Source: Candidatus Dependentiae bacterium
GTDB lineage: Bacteria > Babelota > Babeliae > Babelales > Babelaceae
Assembly: GCA_013821315.1 (NCBI GenBank)
Contig: JACDHA010000014.1
Coordinates: 1-38,145, forward strand
Direction of reading: 5' to 3'
Length of the DNA stretch: 38,145 nucleotides
Part shown: one piece after another, positions 24,826-32,851 of the stretch
Numbering within the stretch: position 1 is the first letter of the stretch
How the letters are laid out: each line of letters opens with the position of its first letter
Translations under genes and position numbers: made by a program
Notes under the pieces: generated by a model
The model's database searches: none
What the model saw: only the letters and a program-made list of their open reading frames with translations
Told to the model about the DNA's origin: nothing

Positions 24826-25498
24826 ATGAATATGTATGGGATAAGCATTTTTATGCTTTTAACTCCCTTTGCAGGCTATGCGATTCGGCGATCTAGCGCT
24901 AACTGGGTTAGCTCTAAATAATCCTACTGTATTAGAAATAGCACCGTTACTTTTAGCTAAAAATATAAATAAAACAAATCAAGATAAAGTTGGAAGTTCG
25001 TTGCTTCACATTAGAGGTAAAGGCAGAGTGCGTCCTCATACAGAATCTGTGCTGGCGTTACTACTTGAGTATGGTATTTCGCCTAATACTCAAGATGCTC
25101 TTGGCTACACACCTTTGTATTGGGCAAGTGCTAACCATAAATCAGGGTTGGTATACTATGGAGCTAACCCTTTTATAAAAACAAGCCTAGTTGGTAAAAG
25201 TGCTTTAGGTCTTGCCCGCTCTAGGGAGCCTCAAGCTCTAAATACAACACTGGAAGATCAGCAACAGGTTATAGCAATGCTTGAAAAAGCTCTTATAAAG
25301 GGCAAGCAAGGTGTAATGCTCTTCGTTTTAAAAACTAAAGCAACTGTCGTGCAACCAGATGCTAATCTGATAAATAGCTTTTTAAAGGCTACTGCTCTGC
25401 AAGGCTGGTTTGGTGGCTGTTTTGCTGCGTTCTGTAATAGTCAGCAAGATCTTTTTATAGTAAGGATCTTTATAATCTTCTTGTTGCAAAATGCCTGA
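24826..25498 (+). pseudogene. Frameshifted ankyrin fragment
   Basis: An ATG at 24826 opens a signal-peptide-like stretch (MNMYGISIFMLLTPFAGYA) in one frame, but the ANK body (VLEIAPLLLAKNINKTNQD; VLALLLEYGISPNTQD; TPLYWASANHKSG) runs in the next frame from about 24880 on. The third repeat has lost residues (LVYYGANPFIK follows the turn directly), and no ribosome site is visible. The last ~117 bases run antisense to the 3' end of the convergent gene, so the frame's true end is unclear and the tail is not family-like. I read it as a decayed ANK gene at the end of the 18273-24801 operon. A sequencing error at the shift is possible. Confidence 0.65.
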
Positions 25499-26701
25499 GG
25501 CTTTATCAAGTGAACTAAGGCCCGTTTTATTTTCCATAAAAATATTTGAGCTTGCTTTAAGGAGCTTTTCTACCTTTTCAGTGGCTCCCTCGTCTAGTGC
25601 TCTATGTAGTGGGGTGTTCCCTTGATTGTTTTGAATATGTATGCCAGCGCCATATTCAAGTAATAAACTTACTATTGCGGGATCGTTTGCTAAATGAAGT
25701 GGAGTATTCCCCTCATTATCTTGATCGTTAACAGGTGTATGCTTCAGTAGTAAAAGTTGTACTACGTCTTCTTGAGCACTGATCGTGTCACCATTGCAGT
25801 TGAAATGTAAGGGGGACTGACCATGATTGTTTTTAATAGTGCTATCAGCATCATTATCAAGCAATAATAGTACCATGTCCTTATCATATGTTAGGTGCAA
25901 ACAGGTGTTGCCATTTCTGTCTTGACTATTGGGGTTTGCACCTGCACGTAATAATAATTTTACAATTGCTATGTCTGAATGTGTAGCTGTTTGAACTGCG
26001 ACAAGTAGGGGTGGTATGTTATAGGTATTATCGCTACTGTTCTTATCTGCACCAGAACTTAAGGATTTGGCTACCCGATATATATCATTATCTTGAATCG
26101 CTTTTATAAGCACATCATTTAAATTTAAGCTATTAAAGAGTAAATTATATATTTTTACTAATTTTGCTTGTTCCTCGTAGGTTAAGTTTTCACTGTCAGT
26201 TGATTGATCTTCAAGTATGTTAAAGGTAGTTTTATGACGATTGTTTTTGATTAAGGGCCTAGCTCCATAGGTAAGTAATAGCTTAACCCTTGAAAATAAG
26301 TTAAAAAGAACTGCTTTATGTAGTGGTGTATTACCTCGAATGTCTTTTGCATTACAATTAGCTTTGTAAGAAAGTACTATTCTTGCTGCACGATTAGTTG
26401 ATGCCCAATGCAGTGCAGTGCTCCCACTTGTACCGGTGCCGTTAACTAAAGCTCCTTTGCGCAGTAACAGTTTTATTATTTTGCTGTCTGGATTTGTATG
26501 TTTACTACATGCAAGTACTAGAGGAGGTACATTGTATTTGTTTGTGTGACAATTGAGGTCAGCCCCTATACGCAAAGACAATTGTACATTACTAAAGTCG
26601 TTATCTTCAATTGCTTTTATAAGTCTTTCATCTGGTTGCATAGTTAAAATGTTGCTGCTAATGAACACTAAAAATATCACTATAAAACTATGTCTATTCA
26701 T
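25382..26701 (-). CDS. Secreted ankyrin-repeat protein, two repeat blocks
   Basis: 439 residues; the ATG at 26701 follows AAAAGG at slightly long spacing. Signal peptide about 1-20 (MNRHSFIVIFLVFISSNILT). The protein is two homologous ANK blocks, each starting with the same phrase: DERLIKAIEDNDFSNVQLSL and DVLIKAIQDNDIYRVAKSL. Repeats include TALHWASTNRAARIVLSY, TPLHKAVLFNLFSRVKLLL, TPLHLANDPAIVSLLLEYG and TPLHRALDEGATEKVEKLL. The second block has two more repeats than the first. The C-terminus is a short basic tail without the LPxDI module. Its 3' end overlaps the frame of the convergent ANK fragment by about 117 bases. Confidence 0.92.
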   Translation of the reverse strand: MNRHSFIVIFLVFISSNILTMQPDERLIKAIEDNDFSNVQLSLRIGADLNCHTNKYNVPPLVLACSKHTNPDSKIIKLLLRKGALVNGTGTSGSTALHWASTNRAARIVLSYKANCNAKDIRGNTPLHKAVLFNLFSRVKLLLTYGARPLIKNNRHKTTFNILEDQSTDSENLTYEEQAKLVKIYNLLFNSLNLNDVLIKAIQDNDIYRVAKSLSSGADKNSSDNTYNIPPLLVAVQTATHSDIAIVKLLLRAGANPNSQDRNGNTCLHLTYDKDMVLLLLDNDADSTIKNNHGQSPLHFNCNGDTISAQEDVVQLLLLKHTPVNDQDNEGNTPLHLANDPAIVSLLLEYGAGIHIQNNQGNTPLHRALDEGATEKVEKLLKASSNIFMENKTGLSSLDKASGILQQEDYKDPYYKKILLTITERSKTATKPALQSSSL

Positions 26702-26863
26702 AGTAACGCCTTTTTCTGTTTAAAGTAGTACTACAAGATGATTACTAATAAGTACTACACTATTTTAGTGTTAAAATACATAGTTTATAGACTTAGTTAT
26801 ACTTTGTTAAGATAACAGTAAAAAATGTTAAGTAACTGTTTGTTTTATAGGGCTATATTGGGA

Positions 26864-27772
26864 TTAGTTTTTTGAATACACGTAGCCTGCAATAGTTTTT
26901 GCTATATCCTTAGATAACTCAGTCGAGGTAGTTGCGTAAGCGGTTGCTCCCGTTAACCTATGCGCCAATCGTACCTGATTAAGATAATCACCTAATATCT
27001 TACCTATAATTTGATACGGTTTTTCCTGTGTTGAAGCGTATTTTTCTTGAGCTAATGCACCATACTGGCTTAATAGGTAAGGTGAAGGCTTTACTTTTTG
27101 TAATAATTCTCGAACTAATACTGGGCTGCCAAATGCAACAGCTTTACCGAGAGTATTTTCATCTGGAGTTGCTTTTGTTTTATTTAGCAATTGTATGTAT
27201 TCCTCTATAAGTTTAATAATTTCTTGTTGCTTAGCTTCATTTACCTGTGTTTTCCATGACTCTGGTAAAGTGGTATATAATTTAGCAAAATCCAATGCTG
27301 TCTGGCCGTGTACATCCTTTATAAGTGGATTAGCATTTGCTTGAAGAAGCAATTTTATAATACTTTTATTAGGAGAAAATGTAACTAGGCTTGAATGAAG
27401 TGGTGTTTTTTTGTCTTTATCAGTTGCGTTAACTTCTGCGCCAGCATCAATTAGCATTTGTATTATATTTAAATTATTAGTATCTACTGCCCTAAAAAGA
27501 GGCACCTTTCCCATGTCAGCTACTTTATTGACATCGGCTTTTGCATTAATAAGTTTTTTTATTATAGTTGGGTTACTATATACTAGAGCTTGATGAAGTG
27601 GTGTCCAATCAGTGCCTGGATCTATTTTATTAACATCGACTTTTTGAGCTATGAGCTCGTCCACTTGGTGTTCATTGTTTGACTGTAGTGCTTTGATAAG
27701 CTCTTTATCTAAATCTGAGGTAAAAGTGAACTCACATAAGGCTATGAGAGATAAAAATAGAGTTTTATTCAT
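26864..27772 (-). CDS. Secreted ankyrin-repeat protein with full tail module
   Basis: 302 residues; the ATG at 27772 is preceded by GGAAAG at long spacing. Signal peptide about 1-18 (MNKTLFLSLIALCEFTFT). Four ANK repeats at 20-160: ALQSNNEHQVDELIAQKV, TPLHQALVYSNPTIIKKLI, VPLFRAVDTNNLNIIQMLI, TPLHSSLVTFSPNKSIIKLL. The shared module follows from about 200: DENTLGKAVAFGSPVLVRELL, VKPSPYLLSQYGALAQEKY, YQIIGKILGDYLNQVRLA, and it ends LSKDIAKTIAGYVYSKN. A good reference member of the ANK + tail architecture. Function inferred only. Confidence 0.93.
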   Translation of the reverse strand: MNKTLFLSLIALCEFTFTSDLDKELIKALQSNNEHQVDELIAQKVDVNKIDPGTDWTPLHQALVYSNPTIIKKLINAKADVNKVADMGKVPLFRAVDTNNLNIIQMLIDAGAEVNATDKDKKTPLHSSLVTFSPNKSIIKLLLQANANPLIKDVHGQTALDFAKLYTTLPESWKTQVNEAKQQEIIKLIEEYIQLLNKTKATPDENTLGKAVAFGSPVLVRELLQKVKPSPYLLSQYGALAQEKYASTQEKPYQIIGKILGDYLNQVRLAHRLTGATAYATTSTELSKDIAKTIAGYVYSKN

Positions 27773-27992
27773 TATAGTACGCTTTCCGTTATTTTGAAAT
27801 TAATTATAGCCTGCTACTATAATTATAATTCAAATAGAAAGCATAAATCAAGGACTAGGTTAGCGATATAAATTTATGCATGTGTTTTCGTGAAGATAAT
27901 AAATAAAATCATTATATTAATAATAAATTCGCATAATTATTTACTCAAAATTAAACCCATACAGAAACTTAAAGACTCAATCATGGATAAAT

Positions 27993-28021
27993 TTGACAAT
28001 ATGAAATTTTAATGTTATTAT
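27993..28021 (+). promoter_or_regulatory. Promoter TTGACA-N17-TATTAT
   Basis: Perfect TTGACA (27993-27998), 17 bases, TATTAT (28016-28021). The following bases ATATGAAAT match the promoter of the 33915-35009 gene exactly, so it may be a duplicated ANK-gene promoter now driving a short transcript. Confidence 0.7.
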
Positions 28022-28027
28022 TAAAAG

Positions 28028-28165
28028 TAATTAAGGTTAAATTATGCAATATTATCTGGTGCTACAGAGCTTTTGGTGTACTTTAAGAGTAACAAAAGCC
28101 AGTGATTACAGTTTCATTTTAGATTACTTAAGACGAAGAGCTTCTATAACTAGGAGCTCTTTTTT
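28028..28165 (+). ncRNA. Possible ~138-nt small RNA or truncated gene leader
   Basis: Bounded by a good promoter and an intrinsic terminator. Inside, GCTTTTG (28069-28075) pairs with CAAAAGC (28093-28099), with an inner TACT/AGTA stem. However AAGG and an ATG at 28044 look like a translation start of the local type, so the transcript may be the 5' remnant of a lost ANK gene instead. Confidence 0.4.
28136..28165 (+). terminator. Intrinsic terminator
   Basis: Stem 28136-28146 with 28151-28161 (11 pairs, one G·T), loop of 4, followed by a T run (28161-28165). Confidence 0.8.
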
Positions 28166-28244
28166 ATGTGTGGTTATCTGTGTTTTTGATTTTAGAATTA
28201 GCCAAGACACTGCAAAACATGCCCTGGTTAATTCTAGCTTTTTG

Positions 28245-28530
28245 TTAGCAGCACTCTTCTTCAGAAGTACATTCTTGTTTGGCTATAAGCGATTTTAGGG
28301 TTTCTTTAAGTTTATTCATAAGCTTTTTTTATAAGATTTTATAGGAAGTTCTTCCATATCTTGAAGGAGTAGCTGTTGGTTTTCTGCTAATGTATTTATG
28401 TCTTCGTTAATGTCTTCTATATAGTCTGTCAATGTGTTTTCTGCGCTTAGGCGTAACGTGTTTTTGCCCTTGGCTAGTGTTAATGATCCGCTCAGTAAAT
28501 CTATAAATCCATTATAGCCATCTGTTACTC
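28245..28530 (-). pseudogene. Decayed paralogue of the Cys-Cys-tail gene
   Basis: On the minus strand one frame reads GFIDLLSGSLTLAKGKN, LRLSAENTLTDYIEDIN, EDINTLAENQQLLLQDMEE and PIKSYKKSL, then stops. A one-base shift continues MNKLKETLKSLIAKQECTSEEECC to a stop at 28245-28247. This aligns along its length with the C-terminal half of the protein at 2841-3518 (LSAEDKLKKYIEEINQDIN; SYKKSYEELKNDL; NCDDDDECC). The N-terminal half is missing: upstream the frame gives only EYWPRVNSYFRVTDGY before a stop. So it is a truncated, frameshifted copy that still preserves the Cys-x5-Cys-Cys ending. It lies next to copy B of the structured element, as the intact gene lies next to copy A. Confidence 0.8.
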
Positions 28531-29320
28531 TGAAGTAAGAGTTGACTCGTGGCCAGTACTCTCAGTGTCTATGAAGTCTATACTTTTCTAGAGCAATAGG
28601 ACATGGAGGATAGTTTGGTTATAGTTTATAAGTTAGGTTTAGTTTATAAACTATTTCGTATAATTATTATTAGTCTTGAAATATGCTATTAAAAAGCAAA
28701 AGAGTGCCTTTCGCTTTAATGGTATTGTTTTATTTAATGTTGTTATTGTAATTGCTATCGGCACTCTTTTGCTCGATGTCTTTCTTTATAGAAACAGAAC
28801 AAATAAACAAAAAATAATGACTTAAAAATTATTATAAAAAAGATCAACAAGAGAACTAGTAAGATAAATAAAGAATAGTAAAGATTAAGGAGAAAATAAA
28901 TGTATACTAGTTTAACTTTTGGTCAAGTTTGTACCTTATTAGAAGTTAGAAGAAAGCATGATAAATAATAGGGTAAATAAATTGTTAGCTTTTAATGTGA
29001 TAATGAGAAGTAGGATAAATGTGGAGAAAAAAGAGAAAAGGGGGCAAGAGAATTTCTGACCCACATTGATTTGGTGTTTTGTTGTTTGTCTCCATAAATC
29101 AGAGCTTATATTTTCATTATAAAAAATACCATACATTCTAAAAATAAGGTAATTATGGCCAAACTGGCGATTGCATTAAAATAGAACATGTTGTTTTTTC
29201 TATTTTTCAAGAGAAGATATTTTTTTCTTATAAGTAAGTATGATTCTATTTAATTATTTATCAAATGCTTATGCTGATTAAAAATAATTATAGATAAAAG
29301 TTAGGCCAGCATCTTAATCA
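28531..29320. other. Long gene-free stretch
   Basis: Holds the structured element (28659-28773), then AT-rich sequence with AAGGAG and an ATG at 28900 that opens only 22 codons (MYTSLTFGQVCTLLEVRR...). A purine-rich tract follows at about 29002-29050. A 65-codon minus-strand frame (28939-29136) has one hydrophobic stretch but no ribosome site, and I do not accept it. Confidence 0.5.
28659..28773 (+). promoter_or_regulatory. Structured leader-like RNA element, copy B
   Basis: TATAAT (28659-28664) in TTCGTATAATTATT, then after 30 bases a 14-bp perfect stem (28695-28708 with 28760-28773) closing a 51-nt loop. Compared with copy A (3747-3864), pairs 28696:28772, 28698:28770 and 28705:28763 all differ by both bases yet still pair, and 28706:28762 repairs a mismatch of copy A. 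Conserved loop ends are CTTTxGCTTTAA (left) and TxGCTxTCGG (right). AAGGAG and ATG (28900) follow about 127 bases after the stem. Confidence 0.55.
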
Positions 29321-29350
29321 TTGACAATTTGGCAATTTTTTATCTATAAT
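29321..29350 (+). promoter_or_regulatory. Consensus promoter TTGACA-N18-TATAAT
   Basis: Both hexamers are perfect: TTGACA 29321-29326 and TATAAT 29345-29350, 18 bases between, 44 bases before the ATG at 29395. Likely a strong promoter for the two-gene unit 29395-31400. Confidence 0.85.
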
Positions 29351-29394
29351 TAACTAAGAATAAAAATAAATATAATATTATCTAAGGAGTAGGA

Positions 29395-30414
29395 ATGAAT
29401 AAATACCTTTTAATGGTTATACTAGCACTATTTGCTCGATCTTTTGGTATGTATAGTACAGACAAAGATGCCCAGGTTCAAATATGGCAACGATTGCAAC
29501 AACGTCTTAATAACCCTGAAAACTTCAGAGATTTAACTGCTCGTCTTAATAATCCAGAAAATTTTAGGCATTCAAATGCACGTCTTAGCGATCCTGAAAA
29601 TTTTAGAGACCTAAATGCTCGTCTTAATGACAGAAGTAATCCTGTATGGCAGCAGTTAGAAAATCGTCTTAATGCAAGGTTTCCGCAAAGCTCACCTGTG
29701 CCTAATGCTCAGCAGCAGCCAAGTGCAGGTCAGCCTTTTGGCCACTATTTTAGTAGTAACAGTAATCCAAGTGCTACTAGTGTGCAACCGCGAATGCCAA
29801 GTATATATCAAAGTGCTGCTCCTTATCTAAGTGGAAATAGTAATCCAAGTGAAAGCGCTATTGAGTCTCCTGTACCTAACATATCGCCAAATATCTCTTC
29901 AGGCTATAGATATTCAAACATGAGCCCACTAGTAGTTGCGCCAAATAGACTAATTGGTTCTAGTAATGTTAATCAGTCTAGCAGGACAGCCATTGAGTCT
30001 TTGCCTGTTGCATCATTTTCTGACATCTATCAACAACCAGACAGCACTATCAAAAAGTTAGAACAACATGCTACTAGCAGTACCAGTAATAGCAATAGTG
30101 ATTCATCTGCTGTAAGTACTGATCCTATACAGCAAAAAATTTTTGAAGCAATCAAAAATAATGATTTAGATGCACTTAAGACCTTGATGGCCGAAGCAAG
30201 CAAAATTTACGTTGATGAATTAGGTAACACTCAATTACACTATGCTGTTAGTGTATCTAATGTAGATCCTAATATCGTTGATTTCTTTATAGGGCTTAAC
30301 CCTAAACTATTATCTGTTCGTAATAAAGCTGGACAGTTACCTATAGAGCTTATACCTAATAATCGTGAAGATCTTGTAGAGCTTTTTCTACCATTTTTAG
30401 ATATTAATATTTAA
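29395..30414 (+). CDS. Secreted Ser/Asn/Pro-rich protein with 14-residue repeats and shared C-terminal ANK-like domain
   Basis: 339 residues; the ATG at 29395 follows AAGGAG. Signal peptide about 1-18 (MNKYLLMVILALFARSFG). Residues ~36-85 are about four tandem 14-residue repeats of the form LNNPENFRDLTARL (42-bp DNA period). A long S/N/P/Q-rich region (~90-245) follows and looks disordered. The last ~95 residues are a domain shared with the next two genes: FEAIKNNDLDALKTLM, LGNTQLHYAVSVSNVDP, NKAGQLPIELIPNNRED and LVELFLPFLD, which look like two ANK repeats of a distinct type. Probably cotranscribed with 30477 (62 bases apart). A linker-plus-repeat layout suggests an exported adhesin or effector; this is inference. 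Confidence 0.9.
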   Translation: MNKYLLMVILALFARSFGMYSTDKDAQVQIWQRLQQRLNNPENFRDLTARLNNPENFRHSNARLSDPENFRDLNARLNDRSNPVWQQLENRLNARFPQSSPVPNAQQQPSAGQPFGHYFSSNSNPSATSVQPRMPSIYQSAAPYLSGNSNPSESAIESPVPNISPNISSGYRYSNMSPLVVAPNRLIGSSNVNQSSRTAIESLPVASFSDIYQQPDSTIKKLEQHATSSTSNSNSDSSAVSTDPIQQKIFEAIKNNDLDALKTLMAEASKIYVDELGNTQLHYAVSVSNVDPNIVDFFIGLNPKLLSVRNKAGQLPIELIPNNREDLVELFLPFLDINI

Positions 30415-30476
30415 AAAGCAATGAGATAAAGAGAGTGATAATTAAATTTAAATAAAAATAACAAGGAGATAAAATA

Positions 30477-31400
30477 ATGAAGAATTGTTTTTTACTGGTA
30501 TTAAGTTGTGTGCCATTTGTATCTTTTAGTATGGATCGATCTCAAGAGTTGTTAGATGCAGTAAAGCAGCGTGGCGCTCCACAACGATTACAGCAACTAT
30601 TGGCTCAGGGTCTAAATGTTAATGCTGTTAACGATCCAATTCAGCGGTACACAGCATTGCACTATGCGGCACAAAGGAATAATATAGAATACATGAAAAT
30701 TTTGTTGGAAGCTGGAGCTGCTATAGACGCTATGGTTGAAAATCGCAAAACTCCGCTCCATTACGCATCAGAGTATGGATATCCTGATTCAGTTAAATTT
30801 TTATTGCAAGCAGGGGCTAATCCATTATTAAAGGATGAGCGAGGGGCTACAGCTAGAGATTATGCTCGTACTCCTGAAATTGCAAAAATATTGCAAGATG
30901 CTATGAATGCAAGAGTAACCCAAGTCAAAAATGAAAGTAACAGAAACTCCAATAGTAATCCTTCAGTTACACCGGCTATGCCAAGTAGTGCAACTATATA
31001 TAATGATCCTGTCTCAAGTAGTGTAAGTCTTCCTTCTGGGAATAATCAAGGTGCTGCCTCTGTGACAGATAACTCAAATAGTAACAGTACTGCTCCTGTT
31101 AAGCTTGAAAGCTCTGAACAACAGCAAGTATTTAGCATAATTAAGGAAAATAATTTAGATAAGTTAAAAGAACTAGCAGCGCGGGTGGCAATTCCTCAAA
31201 TTGATGAACAGGGTAATAATCAGCTACATTATGCTGTTAGTATATCTAATGTAGATCCTAATATCGTTGATTTTATTATAGGACTTAATCCAGAATTAGC
31301 TACCATGCGAAATAAAGCTGGAGCATTACCAGTTGAGTTAGTACCGGATAATCGAGAAGACTTGGTGGAACTTTTTTTACCATTTTTAGATTTTAAATAA
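30477..31400 (+). CDS. Secreted ankyrin protein with Ser/Asn linker and shared C-terminal domain
   Basis: 307 residues; the ATG at 30477 follows AAGGAG. Signal peptide about 1-18 (MKNCFLLVLSCVPFVSFS). Three standard ANK repeats at ~20-130 (LQQLLAQGLNVNAVND; TALHYAAQRNNIEYMKILL; TPLHYASEYGYPDSVKFLL). A Ser/Asn-rich linker (~150-210) replaces the tail module of other ANK genes, and then comes the domain shared with 29395 and 31748: VFSIIKENNLDKLKELA, GNNQLHYAVSISNVDP, NKAGALPVELVPDNRED and LVELFLPFLDFK. Second gene of a two-gene unit under the 29321 promoter, ending before the hairpin at 31440. Confidence 0.92.
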   Translation: MKNCFLLVLSCVPFVSFSMDRSQELLDAVKQRGAPQRLQQLLAQGLNVNAVNDPIQRYTALHYAAQRNNIEYMKILLEAGAAIDAMVENRKTPLHYASEYGYPDSVKFLLQAGANPLLKDERGATARDYARTPEIAKILQDAMNARVTQVKNESNRNSNSNPSVTPAMPSSATIYNDPVSSSVSLPSGNNQGAASVTDNSNSNSTAPVKLESSEQQQVFSIIKENNLDKLKELAARVAIPQIDEQGNNQLHYAVSISNVDPNIVDFIIGLNPELATMRNKAGALPVELVPDNREDLVELFLPFLDFK

Positions 31401-31439
31401 ATAGGGTTATAGCATAGTCATCATCTGTAACTATATTAT

Positions 31440-31475
31440 TAGGTCATAAAAGTATACTGCTGCTCTTATGACCTA
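31440..31475 (+). terminator. Hairpin after the 30477 gene, probable terminator
   Basis: 10-bp stem 31440-31449 with 31466-31475, 16-nt loop, about 40 bases past the stop codon. The following bases are only moderately T-rich. Confidence 0.55.
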
Positions 31476-31519
31476 TAGTCTCTTTGGTTGTACCTAGCAA
31501 GCGCTAAGTAGTTACTTGT

Positions 31520-31556
31520 ATGAGGCTGGAAGTCAAGTCCAACTTTCCAGCCTCAT
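31520..31556. other. Strong 12-bp inverted repeat of unknown role
   Basis: 31520-31531 pairs perfectly with 31545-31556 (ATGAGGCTGGAA and its complement) around a 13-nt centre. It is GC-richer than its surroundings and has no T tract, so it is not an obvious intrinsic terminator. It may be a second barrier to transcription or a small mobile repeat. Confidence 0.6.
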
Positions 31557-31591
31557 AGGCTTGGTATTCAGTTAAAGAGTATAGTTGATTA

Positions 31592-31641
31592 TGATAGCAA
31601 TTATAAAAAACATTGGAAGGGTTTAATTCTAAATTAGCAGT
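31592..31641. repeat. Intergenic repeat, copy 1 (copy 2 at 33702-33755)
   Basis: About 50 bases starting TGATAGCAATTATAA and containing GGGTTTAATTCTAAATTA recur at 33702-33755 with about four substitutions and a 4-base indel. Both copies lie downstream of minus-strand ANK genes (31748 and 33915), so they were probably duplicated together with them. The core GGGTTTAATTCTAA also occurs in the 31667 terminator. Confidence 0.75.
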
Positions 31642-31666
31642 GGTGGTGAGGCCATTTGATATAAAA

Positions 31667-31698
31667 AAGAGCTTAGGGTTTAATTCTAAGCTTATTTT
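31667..31698 (-). terminator. Intrinsic terminator of the 31748 gene
   Basis: AGCTTAG (31670-31676) pairs with CTAAGCT (31686-31692), 9-nt loop; on the minus strand the stem is followed by CTTTTTTAT. It lies about 55 bases past the stop codon. Confidence 0.8.
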
Positions 31699-31747
31699 AT
31701 ATACTATATAAAATAAAAATTAACTTTTGATTTAGATAAATTAAAAG

Positions 31748-32851
31748 TTAAACTAAAAATGGTAGAAAAAGTTCTATAAGATCGTCGCGGTCACCAGGTA
31801 TAAGCTCTATAGGTAATCGCCCTGATTTATTACGCATAGACAGTAATTCTTTATTAAGGCTGATAATAAAGGCAACAATAGCTGGATGTACATTGGGTAG
31901 AGTAACAGCATAGTGAAGCTGTGTATTGCCCAATCCATCTATATGAAGCTTGCTTGCTTCACTTGCCATTTCTTTAAGCTTATCCATAAAAACCTGCGGT
32001 TGTAAGGAGTCAATTTTAGCTGCAGGGGGATTGACATTACAAGATTGCACGGGCGCTATCGGGCTAACCGGTGTTATGCTTTTGCTTTGCATAGCATGTT
32101 GTACAGGTTGCTGGTGCTCTTGGAGCATCTGGGCAATTACTTTTTTGTTTTCTATCTTTTCAGGAATGTCCGACTTGTCTGGCTGAACCATATCTAATGC
32201 TGTTTCACCTTGTTGATTTTTAATGGAAGGATCAGCACCCGCTTGCAGGAGTAGTTGTACAATGTCTGTATTGCCATGTATAGCAGCGTAATGGAGTGGT
32301 GTCCAGCCATTTTTATTTGGCATGTTAGGATTGCCTCCCTTAAGGAGCAGTTGTACTATTGCTTTATTTTGACCCATAATAGCATAATGGAGTGGTGTCT
32401 TGCCAAGTGTATCAGTAGCATTGGGATTGGCGCCTTTATCAAGTAATAATTGCGCTACGTTAGTATGGCCTTTTTCAGCAGATCTATGGAGTGGCGTAGT
32501 GCCAACAACATTAGCCGCATTGGCGTCGGCGCCTTTATCAAGTAACAGTTTTGCTACGTTAGTATGGTCACGTTCAGCAGTGTAATGGAGTGGTGCGTGG
32601 CCTTGACTATCAACCGTCTCTTTACTTGCACCTTGTTTAAGTAATTCGTCAACCCGATGCGCATCGCCTATCCGAGCTGCTGCGAGCAATTGATCGTCGA
32701 GTTTAGTGGCGCCTTGGTTGAGTAACTGTGTTACCCGACGTGCATCGCCTGCTTTAGTTGCTTCGAGCAATTTATCGTCGAGCTCCCGTGGACTGAACAG
32801 TGTGAAAGTGCTGAGTGGTAGGAATATGAGAGAAAGGAATAATTTGTTCAT
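31748..32851 (-). CDS. Secreted ankyrin-repeat protein with shared C-terminal domain
   Basis: 367 residues; the ATG at 32851 follows AAAAGGAT. Signal peptide about 1-18 (MNKLFLSLIFLPLSTFTL). The mature start contains an imprecise duplication (LDDKLLEATKAGDARRV and LDDQLLAAARIGDAHRV), then five near-consensus ANK repeats (APLHYTAERDHTNVAKLLL; TPLHRSAEKGHTNVAQLLL; TPLHYAIMGQNKAIVQLLL; TPLHYAAIHGNTDIVQLLL). A Pro/Ser/Gln linker leads to the domain shared with 29395 and 30477 (LGNTQLHYAVTLPNVHP; NKSGRLPIELIPGDRDD; LIELFLPFLV). The start overlaps the stop of the upstream ANK gene as ATGA, so translation may be coupled, and it shares KVIAQMLQEHQQ with that gene's KAIVQMLQEYQQ. Confidence 0.93.
   Translation of the reverse strand: MNKLFLSLIFLPLSTFTLFSPRELDDKLLEATKAGDARRVTQLLNQGATKLDDQLLAAARIGDAHRVDELLKQGASKETVDSQGHAPLHYTAERDHTNVAKLLLDKGADANAANVVGTTPLHRSAEKGHTNVAQLLLDKGANPNATDTLGKTPLHYAIMGQNKAIVQLLLKGGNPNMPNKNGWTPLHYAAIHGNTDIVQLLLQAGADPSIKNQQGETALDMVQPDKSDIPEKIENKKVIAQMLQEHQQPVQHAMQSKSITPVSPIAPVQSCNVNPPAAKIDSLQPQVFMDKLKEMASEASKLHIDGLGNTQLHYAVTLPNVHPAIVAFIISLNKELLSMRNKSGRLPIELIPGDRDDLIELFLPFLV

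Larger units (their letters stand above)
27773..28244. other. Intergenic stretch with a complete promoter-to-terminator unit
   Basis: No gene longer than the 28044 frame is supported. The left part (27773-27990) is AT-rich and shows only a TTCGCATAATTATT string near 27939. The right part holds the promoter and terminator described separately. The 84-codon frame from 28044 runs through the terminator and has no similarity I can see. Confidence 0.5.
31401..31747. other. Convergent intergenic region with three hairpins
   Basis: No gene. It contains a 10-bp hairpin (31440-31475), a 12-bp hairpin (31520-31556), a repeat block (31592-31641) whose relative lies at 33702-33755, and the terminator at 31667-31698. 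Confidence 0.6.

Noticed and set aside
28044-28298. 84-codon plus-strand frame
   Set aside because: It reads straight through an intrinsic terminator and then antisense over the Cys-Cys pseudogene; only its start region might be a gene remnant.
28939-29136. 65-codon minus-strand frame with a hydrophobic stretch
   Set aside because: No ribosome site, low-complexity AT-rich sequence, hydrophobicity follows from T-rich codons opposite a purine tract.
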